From JAWPMT01 sp965229785 (GTDB lineage Bacteria > Bacteroidota > Bacteroidia > Cytophagales > Cyclobacteriaceae), in assembly GCA_965229785.1 (NCBI GenBank), contig CBDDJS010000001.1, positions 992,001 to 1,056,000 on the forward strand: a stretch of 64,000 nt of DNA. The letters are read 5' to 3'. This document shows, in pieces, positions 44,801-54,100 of the stretch; positions within the stretch are counted from its first letter, which is position 1, and each line of letters starts with the position of its first letter. The translations under genes were made by a program, and so were the position numbers. Under the pieces are notes generated by a model, which did no database searches, had not been told where the DNA came from, and saw only the letters and a program-made list of their open reading frames with translations.

Positions 44801-46582
44801 ATGTATGTCCGCCAATTGCTTAGCTCCATGATAAAGAAGTCGACCCATTTGTTTTACACCTCGTCATTGAATAAGATATTCATCTTTTTCCGGTGCTCAC
44901 CAAATTCTGATTTGGTGCTTAAAGTCCTTTTTCACACCATAAATGACGCCCTGGAAAGACACTTCTCCAGACCCGTATTGTTTAGGTTCATCATCTTTTT
45001 TGTCGCATTTGTATCAGGATTATCTGGCGCAACTGCGAGTAATAATGATATCATTTTTGAAACAGCTATCTATCATGATGATTCCAGGGTTCTGAAACTG
45101 CCTGATATCTTGAAAATGGATAGCCTGGGGCTCTTTGAGCGTATAAACCCGGTTAAAAATCTAGGAGTTTCCAGTGATATCACCTGGGTAAAAGTTGTGG
45201 TCACCAATCCGGAGCAACAGCCCCGAGAATTGTTTCTGCGATGGAAGGAGGGACTAACACACAAGATTTACTTCTATGCATTTCACGAAGGCAAGTTTCG
45301 TGAAACAAGGTCCGGACATTCCCTGCATCAATCTGATCAGACGATTGAGTCAAACGCCATATGCTTTCCACTCATGCTTCATGGTAATACATCGAACACG
45401 TATTTTTTGAAGATTGACACACCATATAACAAGGAAATGAATATCTCGGTTGTCAATAGGAGACAACTTGATAAAGATGAACAGATCTTCAATCTGTTTG
45501 CAGGTGCTATTTTCTGTTCCCTTTTCGTAATCTGTCTCTATAACCTCTTTTTAGGTTTTGCTTTGCGCGATCGTCTCTATTTCCATTTTGTTGCTGCTAA
45601 TCTGATTGAGACGGTTGCATCTACGACCATGCTCGGGTTGATGCCTGTCATTTTTTCATTCATTCCCTATAATACATCTCCATTCGTAACGACAGTCAGT
45701 GTTGGCCTTTTCGGTGTTTTCTCTTCCAATTTTTTGATCCAGTTTTTGAAATTGAAAGAGCGTAACAAGGTTTTGTACCGGATCATGTTGAGCTTAATTA
45801 TTATAGAGCTCCTGGCGATTATAATCGGAAATATATCCTACTACGCATTTGATGGTACCTATCTGCTTATAGCTGTAGTAAATCTGATTTTCACCAATGT
45901 TGCCTTTGGGGTCGTGATCGCAGCTTTTATCAAAGGTTATCCAGACGCTCGTTTTTTGTTGTTGGGTTGGCTGATTCTTTGGTTTGGACTGGTCATGAAA
46001 TTATTGACCATTATCGGTGTGCTTTCGAGCTCCTGGTTTAGTGAATATTTCGTGTATACTTCAGGGGTAATTGAGTCAATTCTATTGTCGTTTGCGCTGG
46101 CAGACAGGTACAACCGTATGTTGCGGGAAAAACTTCAACTGGAAGTCGACTTACAGGCAAGGGAAAAAGACCTGGACATGTTGGTCGTCAATAACAGAAT
46201 ACGTCATAATGAGCGAAAAAAGATCCTGGGAGACCTGCATGAGTTGGCCCGACATAAATCGGAGGATTTACGGGGGAGCTTAAAATCATTGATCTTCAAC
46301 CTGACCAAAGGGTTAAACAGGGAAGAAAAGTTCCTTTATCGATCAGACCATATCGAGGTATTGAATGCCAACTTCGAAGAAAAACTGAAGACCGCTTTCC
46401 CTGACCTTAGTAAGACTGAAATTGAAATTTGTGGGTACATAAAAACCAATTTGTCAGTGAAGGAAATGGCTGAAATGCGTCGCACTTCGGAAGGGGCTAT
46501 AAAAATGACTAGGCACCGGCTGAAAAACAAGTTACAACTGGAAGACCAAAGCCTGGACAGCTTCATAAAATCAGAATTTTAA
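44801..46582 (+). CDS. 7TMR-DISM membrane protein with C-terminal LuxR-type HTH (copy 1)
   Basis: 593 residues by the first ATG. A hydrophobic signal (VLFRFIIFFVAFVSGLSGATA) begins only near residue 58, so the true start may be later, for example Met10 or a TTG just before FRFIIFF. The extracytoplasmic DISMED2-like domain (about 85-240) has WVKVVVTN and FLRWKEGLTHKIYFY. Seven transmembrane helices start with LYNLFLGFALRDRLYFHFVAANL (about 247-445). A coiled linker (REKDLDMLVVNNRIR) and an HTH (FPDLSKTEIEICGYIKTNLS, VKEMAEMRRTSEGAIKMTRH) follow. 7TMR-DISM proteins sense small molecules and usually carry kinase or GGDEF outputs; here the output is direct DNA binding. Confidence 0.85.
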   Translation: MYVRQLLSSMIKKSTHLFYTSSLNKIFIFFRCSPNSDLVLKVLFHTINDALERHFSRPVLFRFIIFFVAFVSGLSGATASNNDIIFETAIYHDDSRVLKLPDILKMDSLGLFERINPVKNLGVSSDITWVKVVVTNPEQQPRELFLRWKEGLTHKIYFYAFHEGKFRETRSGHSLHQSDQTIESNAICFPLMLHGNTSNTYFLKIDTPYNKEMNISVVNRRQLDKDEQIFNLFAGAIFCSLFVICLYNLFLGFALRDRLYFHFVAANLIETVASTTMLGLMPVIFSFIPYNTSPFVTTVSVGLFGVFSSNFLIQFLKLKERNKVLYRIMLSLIIIELLAIIIGNISYYAFDGTYLLIAVVNLIFTNVAFGVVIAAFIKGYPDARFLLLGWLILWFGLVMKLLTIIGVLSSSWFSEYFVYTSGVIESILLSFALADRYNRMLREKLQLEVDLQAREKDLDMLVVNNRIRHNERKKILGDLHELARHKSEDLRGSLKSLIFNLTKGLNREEKFLYRSDHIEVLNANFEEKLKTAFPDLSKTEIEICGYIKTNLSVKEMAEMRRTSEGAIKMTRHRLKNKLQLEDQSLDSFIKSEF

Positions 46583-46653
46583 TGCTACAATTTGTACTCG
46601 AAAGGCTCAAAAAGAACTATTAAAAAGTGCGATTATGATGTTTTTTCACACAT

Positions 46654-46668
46654 GTTACCTTTTGTAAT
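46654..46668 (+). promoter_or_regulatory. GTTACCTTTTGTAAT operator upstream of the second 7TM regulator
   Basis: Half-sites GTTAC (46654) and GTAAT (46664) are 10 bp apart. The first twelve bases (GTTACCTTTTGT) are identical to the distal operator of giant 2 (50905). It lies 56 bases upstream of the GTG start codon, suggesting autoregulation of this regulator together with giant 2. Confidence 0.5.
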
Positions 46669-46723
46669 AGTTATTTTTTGGATTGACCGATAGCTGACTT
46701 TAGCATTACAGGAAAGCCCGGAT

Positions 46724-48343
46724 GTGAAGAGGATCGCCATTATACTTAGCACGGTTTTATTTGTAAGTAGTCTTGCCGCGCAAGACCCAATTGATGTGGC
46801 CTCACCGGTGAATAATCCGATTGGTTCTCGACTAACACATTTTTACGATCCTGCCAATCAACTGACTTTCGATGATGTTCAAGAAAAGGAATTTGCACCT
46901 TGCGAGGATCGAATTTTGAACTTCGGGTACAATGACGGTGCCGATTGGCTGAAACTAACCCTTACCAATTCCAGTGAAAATCAATTGGATCGGATACTAA
47001 GGATCAACAAACCCATTCTCGACACATTGGAATTATACTATCGGCATGACGGTGTGCTGAAAAAGGAAATGACAGGTGCCCTGGTAATCAAGGACCAGGT
47101 ATACCGGCACAGTACCTCCAACTATTTTCGTATCAGTATTCCATCAAAAGATACCATAACCTATCACCTGAAGGTGGTGGGAATGCACAGCAAGCAACTT
47201 GCAATCTATGTTACATCCGACTATGAATACGCTGAGTATGAGCAAAACTCAACGCTCATTGGTGGCTTTTATCTCGGAGCTTTGATCATCATTACGGTTT
47301 ATAGCCTGTTTTTGGGCATTGGGATCAAGGACCCTCTTTACTTTTTGTATGTGCTTTCCAATTTTGGTTCCCTGGTAGCCACTTTAACGTTGAAAGGATT
47401 CTTTACTGCCTATGTATTTAATAATCAACCTGAATTTTCGCTGCTGTTTGTTCCTGTCAATATTGCAAGTTTCGGGATATTGAGTTCCTTTTTTTGTGTG
47501 CGGATGATCAGCATAAAGGAATACAGTAAAGTAGCTTACTACACCTTTTATGCCGTGGTGGTATTTAGTGTGATTGCTGTTTTGTATCCCTACATCGCTC
47601 ACAAACTAGGGTACTCAGCGAATTTCAGATGGTTATCTTACTCAACCATGTTTTTTACCCTTACAGCAATAGCCTCTGGCCTCATTGCTGTACGAAGAGG
47701 GGATAAAATCGCCATGTTTTATCTGTTTGCGTGGCTGGTTGGCTGGATCGGTGTGATTCTGTATGTGATGGTACTGCTTGGCGTTTTGCCTATCAATTTT
47801 TTGACTGAAAATTTATACCTCGTAGGTTCAGTGATCGAAGTATCTGCCTTGTCTTTTGCATTGGCCAAAAGATATAATCATGTGTTGATCGATAGAAATC
47901 AGTTGGAGCGGGATCTAAAGTTCAGAGAAAACGATCTTTCGATGGTGATTTCTGATAACAAAATGAGGTATCATTTTAAAAACGCATTATTGCAAGACCT
48001 TGAAAAGCTTAAAACTGTATCTGATGAGGAACTCAAGAAAAATGTCAATAGCCTCACACTGAACCTCAGATCCCAGGTTGAAAAAGAGAGAAAATTCAAT
48101 TTTTTCGAAGATCAGCTTGACAACATTAACGCCGAATTTGAGTCCCGTCTGAGGGAACGTTTTCCAGATTTAACTCAGTCTGAGATTGAAATCTGTTTCC
48201 TTATTCGGCTTAACCTGAGTAATAAGGATATCGCACACTTCAGAAATACGAGCGAAGGGGCCATCAAAACGGTCCGTTACCGCATCCGGAAGAAAATTGG
48301 TCAGGAGGCTGGGGATTTGAACGAGTTGATCAAGAATATCTAG
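46724..48343 (+). CDS. 7TMR-DISM membrane protein with C-terminal LuxR-type HTH (copy 2)
   Basis: 539 residues from GTG 46724; the ATG two bases before is immediately followed by a stop in its own frame. Signal peptide MKRIAIILSTVLFVSSLAAQ. DISMED2-like sensor (about 30-170, WLKLTLTNSSENQLDRILRI), seven helices (YSLFLGIGIKDPLYFLYVLSN onward, about 180-385), linker RENDLSMVISDNKMR, and HTH (FPDLTQSEIEICFLIRLNLS, NKDIAHFRNTSEGAIKTVRYRIRKKIG). The helix pair SEGAIKTVRYR is the recognition region. The gene lies 141 bases after copy 1 and has its own operator. Full-length similarity with copies 1 and 3 indicates tandem duplication. Confidence 0.88.
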   Translation: MKRIAIILSTVLFVSSLAAQDPIDVASPVNNPIGSRLTHFYDPANQLTFDDVQEKEFAPCEDRILNFGYNDGADWLKLTLTNSSENQLDRILRINKPILDTLELYYRHDGVLKKEMTGALVIKDQVYRHSTSNYFRISIPSKDTITYHLKVVGMHSKQLAIYVTSDYEYAEYEQNSTLIGGFYLGALIIITVYSLFLGIGIKDPLYFLYVLSNFGSLVATLTLKGFFTAYVFNNQPEFSLLFVPVNIASFGILSSFFCVRMISIKEYSKVAYYTFYAVVVFSVIAVLYPYIAHKLGYSANFRWLSYSTMFFTLTAIASGLIAVRRGDKIAMFYLFAWLVGWIGVILYVMVLLGVLPINFLTENLYLVGSVIEVSALSFALAKRYNHVLIDRNQLERDLKFRENDLSMVISDNKMRYHFKNALLQDLEKLKTVSDEELKKNVNSLTLNLRSQVEKERKFNFFEDQLDNINAEFESRLRERFPDLTQSEIEICFLIRLNLSNKDIAHFRNTSEGAIKTVRYRIRKKIGQEAGDLNELIKNI

Positions 48344-48741
48344 ACGCCCTTTGGTCTGGTTAGCCAAACTTCCGGCAAATCTGAGTTTCAGAAATTATGT
48401 TTAAACCGTCTTTGCGAGGCTTTAGCCGTTTTTGTTGTTATCACCAAAAGGCAAGAACCGTACTAAACACTCCCAGGTGATAACACCCTGATCGTCATTG
48501 CGAACCTATTGTCATTGAAAAGTCTATTAGTATTCGCTGAATTAGGTGAAGCAATCTATGGACGATCATTACGAATCTATATTCATTGAATCAGAAACTT
48601 CGGATCAACTTGCTAGATTGCCTGCGTGGCCTGACCACACCAAAAAATGCTTCGCGTAAATAGATTTTAATACCGCAATTGGTTCGCAATGACGGCAAAT
48701 TTATTAGGAACAATCCCTCGCTGAAGATATATTTTTGCAGA
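48344..48741. repeat. Spacer with nested inverted repeats (REP/MITE-like)
   Basis: 398 bases without a gene. GTTATCACC (48437-48445) and GGTGATAAC (48476-48484) form a 9-bp inverted repeat that recurs in altered form near 50588-50646. A larger element, 48493-48694, has perfect 14-bp ends CGTCATTGCGAACC and GGTTCGCAATGACG, and an inner inverted pair GCAATCT (48551-48557) and AGATTGC (48615-48621). No transposase is encoded, so it is a non-autonomous or dispersed palindrome. It lies directly upstream of the third 7TM gene. Confidence 0.6.
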
Positions 48742-50391
48742 ATGCCATCCTGCCTAATTCGCCAACTTATTCCCCTGGTGCTATTGACTCTATTGACCAT
48801 GCCTAAAGGCCATGGCCAAAATTCACTCAACATTACTGATAATCGGGCAGCATGGAGCGTAGATGAGTACCTCTATTTGTATGTGGATTCGACCAGACAA
48901 AAAACAATTGAGGACGTATTGCAGCTAGATTTCGTGACTAATCCAAATAAAACCTATAACCAGGGATACAATACCGAGGCAGATTGGATTAGGTTTTCCG
49001 TTACCAATTCCACTCAGCATGGTATTGATCGATTGTTAATGATCAATAAATTGTTGATGGATTCCGTTCAACTTTATTTTAAAAATGATGGCAGGTGGCA
49101 GGAAATGCTGGGAGGGGAGCATGATCCGGAGATGCAGAAAACTTACGCCGGTGCCAATATTTACTTTCCCATTCACCTTTCAATAAATGATACAGCTGTT
49201 TTCTATTTGAGAGTTACAGGTCCTTATGGAAAGCAATTTTCTTTGTCAATCATTGATGAAGAAGAACGGAAGTATCTGGATGCTGCAGAGCGAAGTATAC
49301 AGGGTATCTATATTGGAGCGTTGCTCATCATCACCCTGTATAATTTGTTTTTGGGGTTCTCGGTTAAAGATTCACTATACTTTCATTACGCCTTGTCCAA
49401 TGTAGCCACACTATGTGCCGTTTTGGCGCTTCGTGGAGCATTCATTAGTATCCTGGGATCTGATTTCAACCATTTGGTACCCGTTCTTACCTCTTGCTTT
49501 ATTGGGTTTTGGGGAGCGGTTGTTACCAACTTTAGTGTCAGAATTCTTGACCTGAAAAAGTACAGCAGAATCAGTTTTTACCTGCTGCTGATCGTGTCCA
49601 TATTGGCAGTAACGAGCACCATTGCCGTTAATGTGATGATCGCCAATGGTAGCCAGATTACTTATCGTTTGGTTCCTGCATCATCGGTCATCATCTCATT
49701 TATTTCAATCATTGCCGGCGCCATTGCCTTAAGAAAGGGAAGTCATTATGCCAGATTTTTCTTACTGGCATGGACCGGAATGTTGGTGAGTTCTTCGCTA
49801 TATGCACTGGTTGTTACGGGCGTTATTGAGCTCAATCCTTTCACCAGTAATTTCTACGTATTTGGATCTCTGCTGGAAGTGCTATTGCTCTCATTTGCAT
49901 TGGCGGATCGGTATAATTTCATCTTGAACGAAAGAGCCAGGCTAAAGGAAGAACTGCATCACAAAGAAGGTGACCTGGCCATGGTCATCAGTGATAACCG
50001 GATGCGACATCAGTATCGAACCAAATTATTGCAAGAGGTTGAAGAGGTGAGTAAAGCAGATAGCGAAAGTCTCAGAGCAAAACTGAACAGTTTGATCCGG
50101 GAGCTGCGAATGCAAAATGATACCGAAAAGAAGTTTGATTTTATGCAGGAGAACATTGCCACCGTAAATCAAGCTTTTGATCAAAAACTCAAGGACGCTT
50201 ATCCGAGATTAAGTGCTTCTGAAAGAGAGCTTTGTCATTTGATTAAACTGAACCTTTCTGTCAAAGACATTGCGCGGCTCAGAAACACGACCGAAGGAGC
50301 CATCAAAACCGCCCGGTACCGGATCAAGGATAAAATGAACCTGAAATCCCTGGCCGAGCTGGACGATATCTTTCAAAAGGACCAACTGTAG
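48742..50391 (+). CDS. 7TMR-DISM membrane protein with C-terminal LuxR-type HTH (copy 3)
   Basis: 549 residues from ATG 48742, chosen because the signal peptide MPSCLIRQLIPLVLLTLLTM follows; an upstream in-frame TTG at 48679 falls in the repeat element and is rejected. A DISMED2-like sensor (about 30-180, WIRFSVTNSTQHGIDRLLMI), seven helices (LYNLFLGFSVKDSLYFHYALSN onward), linker KEGDLAMVISDNRMR, and HTH (YPRLSASERELCHLIKLNLS, VKDIARLRNTTEGAIKTARYR) follow. It is closest to copy 2. It is the regulator nearest to giant 2, though which of the three binds the operators cannot be told from sequence. Confidence 0.87.
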   Translation: MPSCLIRQLIPLVLLTLLTMPKGHGQNSLNITDNRAAWSVDEYLYLYVDSTRQKTIEDVLQLDFVTNPNKTYNQGYNTEADWIRFSVTNSTQHGIDRLLMINKLLMDSVQLYFKNDGRWQEMLGGEHDPEMQKTYAGANIYFPIHLSINDTAVFYLRVTGPYGKQFSLSIIDEEERKYLDAAERSIQGIYIGALLIITLYNLFLGFSVKDSLYFHYALSNVATLCAVLALRGAFISILGSDFNHLVPVLTSCFIGFWGAVVTNFSVRILDLKKYSRISFYLLLIVSILAVTSTIAVNVMIANGSQITYRLVPASSVIISFISIIAGAIALRKGSHYARFFLLAWTGMLVSSSLYALVVTGVIELNPFTSNFYVFGSLLEVLLLSFALADRYNFILNERARLKEELHHKEGDLAMVISDNRMRHQYRTKLLQEVEEVSKADSESLRAKLNSLIRELRMQNDTEKKFDFMQENIATVNQAFDQKLKDAYPRLSASERELCHLIKLNLSVKDIARLRNTTEGAIKTARYRIKDKMNLKSLAELDDIFQKDQL

Positions 50392-50509
50392 ATTTTATTC
50401 CAAAATCGTTTAGACAACTCCCTGATCGTCATTGCGAAAGTCGCTACAAGCACTTATTGAATTTCATTCCTGAAGTGTGCTTTTAACAGCTCCTCTTTGG
50501 GGTTGGGGG

Positions 50510-50672
50510 TAGGAACCAATCCTAGTACTCGCAGGTGATAACACCTGCGAGGGCAAAAGGGATAAAACCAAGTTCATAACCGCTTTTGGTGTGATCACCA
50601 AATGGTAGGAACTGGTCCTAACACTTGCAGATGTGATAACACCTGCGAGGACAAAATGGATAAAACCAAGTT
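50510..50672. repeat. Tandem imperfect 65-base repeat with a 10-bp perfect hairpin
   Basis: Copy A (50510-50574) contains CTCGCAGGTG (50528-50537) and CACCTGCGAG (50542-50551), a perfect 10-bp inverted repeat around ATAA. Copy B (50606-50672) shares GTGATAACACCTGCGAG and the tail GGATAAAACCAAGTT but its left arm is degraded. A third, diverged relative is at 48437-48487. No U-run follows, so this is a REP-like element rather than a terminator. Confidence 0.6.
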
Positions 50673-50714
50673 GTTAATGCCAATTCGACGCGCTTTCGCA
50701 CTGGAAAAGCAAAT

Positions 50715-50962
50715 GTGACCTCTTGTGTAATCGCGTCAAAGAATGATGCGACCAGTTACATGCTCAAATACAAATCGAAAAAAAGGCAAGTCACCGATTA
50801 TTTTAGCTAACCGACCTCTACAGATATTCACGTCCTGTAAAACCCCCTTCCAATTCATTTAAAGGCACATTTCCAGCTTTTCAGTATCGTCGATAAAGGC
50901 ATCTGTTACCTTTTGTTACTACCCTGTGACCTTTTGTGCAAGGGTTGTGACCATTTGTGACC
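50715..50962 (+). promoter_or_regulatory. Phased array of GTKAC half-sites controlling the second giant gene
   Basis: Three operators GTTACCTTTTGTTAC (50905), GTGACCTTTTGTGCA (50926) and GTGACCATTTGTGACC (50947) are spaced exactly 21 bp. Each is two GTKAC-like half-sites 10 bp apart, so half-sites fall at 50905, 50915, 50926, 50936, 50947 and 50957, on one face of the helix. A fourth, GTGACCTCTTGTGTAA, is at 50715. The proximal half-site is 38 bp from the candidate -7 element. The array has the look of an activator-binding region for an oligomeric or cooperative regulator. Confidence 0.65.
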
Positions 50963-51137
50963 AAGGAAAATACTACAACTATTTCTTAAGCAAGTACAAT
51001 TGCTACATGGCTTTTTATTACTGGTTAATGCAGGCTCCCGAGCCGCTTCACCAAATGGCCATACCACGATTATCCAGCTTTTAAAGAAAGGTCTTCATAG
51101 ACCGAATGCACATTTTTCAACCAATAGTAAGAGCGCT

Positions 51138-54100
51138 ATGACCTGCAAAGTATTTGTCTTTTTTTTAGTAAGTATTCTCTGTTGTTTTTACGACCCTCTG
51201 ATTGCACAATCCCTCAGTGGTAACTACACGATTGGGAATGCGGACGGGACAGAAGATTATCCGACGCTTTCCGCGGCCATTGCCGATTTAAAAAGTGGCA
51301 CTATCACCGGAGATATCGAATTGAATATCAGTAATGGAACTTACAACGAAACGATGGATCTGAGTGGCATCAACAATGGAAACTTCACCATTACCTTTTC
51401 AGGAGCCAATAAGGATTTTACCATCATTCATCCGATGGGAAATATCGCTGCAAATAAGTCCGGTATCTCCATTTCCAACACCAATAATATCGTGCTCGAA
51501 AAATTCACGTTGGTCATGGATGATATTTCCAGTTCCAGAGTGTTCTATGATGAGAATGAGACCAAGGGGATAAGCATTTCTAATGCTTCGAATATTGACC
51601 TTGAAAATCTGATATTATCCAATTCCAAACACGTATTTAGTCAAAGCCAACGCGTTTATATCGCCTCGGCGGTTTCATTGGTAGATGTAGAAGCGGTTAC
51701 TGTCAAATCCTGCGATCTCAGTGGAGCCGGTTTTTTAATACGACTGGATGACTTTGAAACTGTGTCCATTTCCGATAGTGAATTTAGTGAAGGCCAAATG
51801 CATATTTGGCATTCCCGAACCGTGGAAAATGACGCAGACGGATTGACCATTCAGGGTAACACCTTCACCGGTCCATTTCCTACAGGCCGATCGGCTGCTG
51901 CGATTAGCTTATTCGGACGAGGAGGTACTGCAAGTTCATATTCATCAAACCTGGTCATCAAAGACAATGTGATCGATACGAAAGTGGCTGCTTCGGACGA
52001 TGGTATTATAGGCATATACGCGCAGGGCCAAGCAGATGCGGAAGTGAGCAATAACAAGATCTATGATGGGAGTTTTGGTATTCGCTTCGATGGTAGTTTC
52101 TCTTCGGTATTGGCATCCAATGAAGTGTACGGGCCGTCCAATTACGGGTTATACCTCCAGCTGGGTGGTCAGCTGGATGTCATCAACAATATCTTTACTT
52201 CCAGTAATCAAACTGCATTTATAAGTGCTCCGGCTGATATAAGATTAGCTCACAATACTTTATATGCGAGCGGAACCCAACCGGCTTTACGTATCTTTCG
52301 GGAAGGTGGTGATAGCCTGGTTGTAGTAAATAACATCTTTTCAGTAGAGAATACGGTTGGATCGGAAGTAGTTATCACTGATGTAACGGCGGATGATATC
52401 AGGATTGATCACAACCTGTATTCGGGCAATGCGAATACGTACACCATCGCGGCATACCGATTGGGTGCTGATATCGGACAAATCAATGGGTTGGAATATT
52501 ATGCCAGCTCGTTGAATGACTGGCAAGCAAACCAAACGTCATATGACCAAAACTCACAGAGTTTCATTCCGACTTTTGCTGGAGCTCAGGATTTACACAT
52601 TACCGATGCCAGCAGTTACCGCTATGGAACTCCCATTGAATTTATAAACAGTGATATTGACGGAGATTACAGAGACGTCAAAGATGGCATTGATGTAGGG
52701 GCAGATCAATATTGTAATCCAACCTGTCTGCCTCCGGCACCCCCAGCTGTGAGCAGTTTTACCCCAACCAGTGGGCCAATTGGTTCAGTGATATTTATTA
52801 ACGGGGCGAATTTTGAATCAACCCCCGCCGATAATGTAGTGACCATCGGAGGCGTGCAGGCGACGGTGTTAACCGCATCGCCTACTTTGCTTTCAGTAGA
52901 AATACCTGCCGGTGCTGCTTCCGGACCTGTGTCGGTTTTGGCAAATGGTCTGATTGGCCAGTCTGGTGTTTCTTTCCACGTGGCGTTTGATAGTGACGGA
53001 ACCATCGCGGATGAGGGATTTGCCATATCAGATGTCTTATTTCCCGAACGCCGCCTGGATCGTTTTGATATGGTAACGCTGGCTAGCGGAGACATGGATG
53101 GCGATGGCCTGGTAGATCTCATTACCGCAAATCGATCAGATAGCAGTGTTGCGATATATAGAAACATCAGCACCGGTTACGACAACATCAGTTTTGAGAA
53201 CAGACTGATTTTTCCAACGGCAGGGGAGCCAAATGAGCTGGTGCTGGAAGATTTTGACGGAGACGGCAAGTTGGATATTGCCGTTGGGCAGGAGGACCGC
53301 ACCCATTTTTCGGTCTTCCGGAACACCAGTACCACTGGAATCAGTATGGCTGACAGGCAGGATTTCCAAACACCTGGTCATACCTTCTCGATTGCTGCAG
53401 GCGACCTTGACGGGGACGGCAAAATAGATTTGGCCACCATCATCAAGGACTCCAGTGAATTGATATTGTTCAAGAACACCAGCACGATTGGCAGCATTAG
53501 ATTTAGCAATCAAGGGACCTACAGCACCGATGCTAACCCGGTAGACCTAAAAGTGGCAGATGTGGATCAGGACCAGGTTCCCGATGTGGTGGTCATCTCC
53601 AACTCAGAGCAATCGCTTTCTGTTTTTCTCAATGACGGTGCCATGAACCTGGCGCCCCAGGTGGATTTTAACACGGGAAGTCAACCCAATTACGTTACAG
53701 CAGGAGATATAGATGGGGATGGGGTGTTGGATCTGGCGGTCGCTACCCAAAGTGGTATTCGCATATTTGGAAATAGCAGCTCGGTCGGGTCACTAAATTT
53801 CAGCTCCCAGGACGTGGGAAATACAGCTACTAAGCGACTCCTGTTCAGTGATATCAATGGAGACAATGCCCCTGACCTGGTATCGATTGATGGCGACATT
53901 AAAATCAAGGAGAATACCAGCAGTGTCGGCGCCATCAGCTTTGACACAGAAGTGGCCATCGTGCCTGAAGTCGGTACCGTGAGCCTACATGTCAGTGATT
54001 TTAACCACGATGGGGAACCAGATATTGCCACTTCAGGTTGGGCTTCTTCGTTCTTTGATTTTGCAGTGGAGATATTCAGGAACTTTGGATCAGGGAACAG

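Larger units (their letters stand above)
50392..51137 (+). other. Long upstream region of the second giant gene
   Basis: 746 bases. CCCTGATCGTCATTGCGAA at 50420-50438 is identical to 48486-48504. Two imperfect copies of a roughly 65-base unit lie at 50510-50574 and 50606-50672; their final 40 bases differ at two positions. Phased GTKAC half-sites occupy 50715-50962. TACAATTG (50995-51002) differs by one base from TAnnTTTG and could be the -7 element. An open frame from TTG 51000 into the giant gene is treated as leader because the signal peptide starts at 51138. Confidence 0.6.

Noticed and set aside
48679..48741. TTG start adding 21 residues to the third 7TM regulator
   Set aside because: The codons lie in the inverted-repeat element, and the signal peptide starts directly at ATG 48742.
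50528..50551. Terminator for the third 7TM gene
   Set aside because: The 10-bp hairpin is not followed by a U-run, lies over 130 bases past the stop and has a second copy close by, so it fits a dispersed repeat better.
51000..51137. TTG start adding 46 residues to giant 2
   Set aside because: A good signal peptide begins at the ATG at 51138, and the added part has no signal or domain character and lies just after a probable -7 element.
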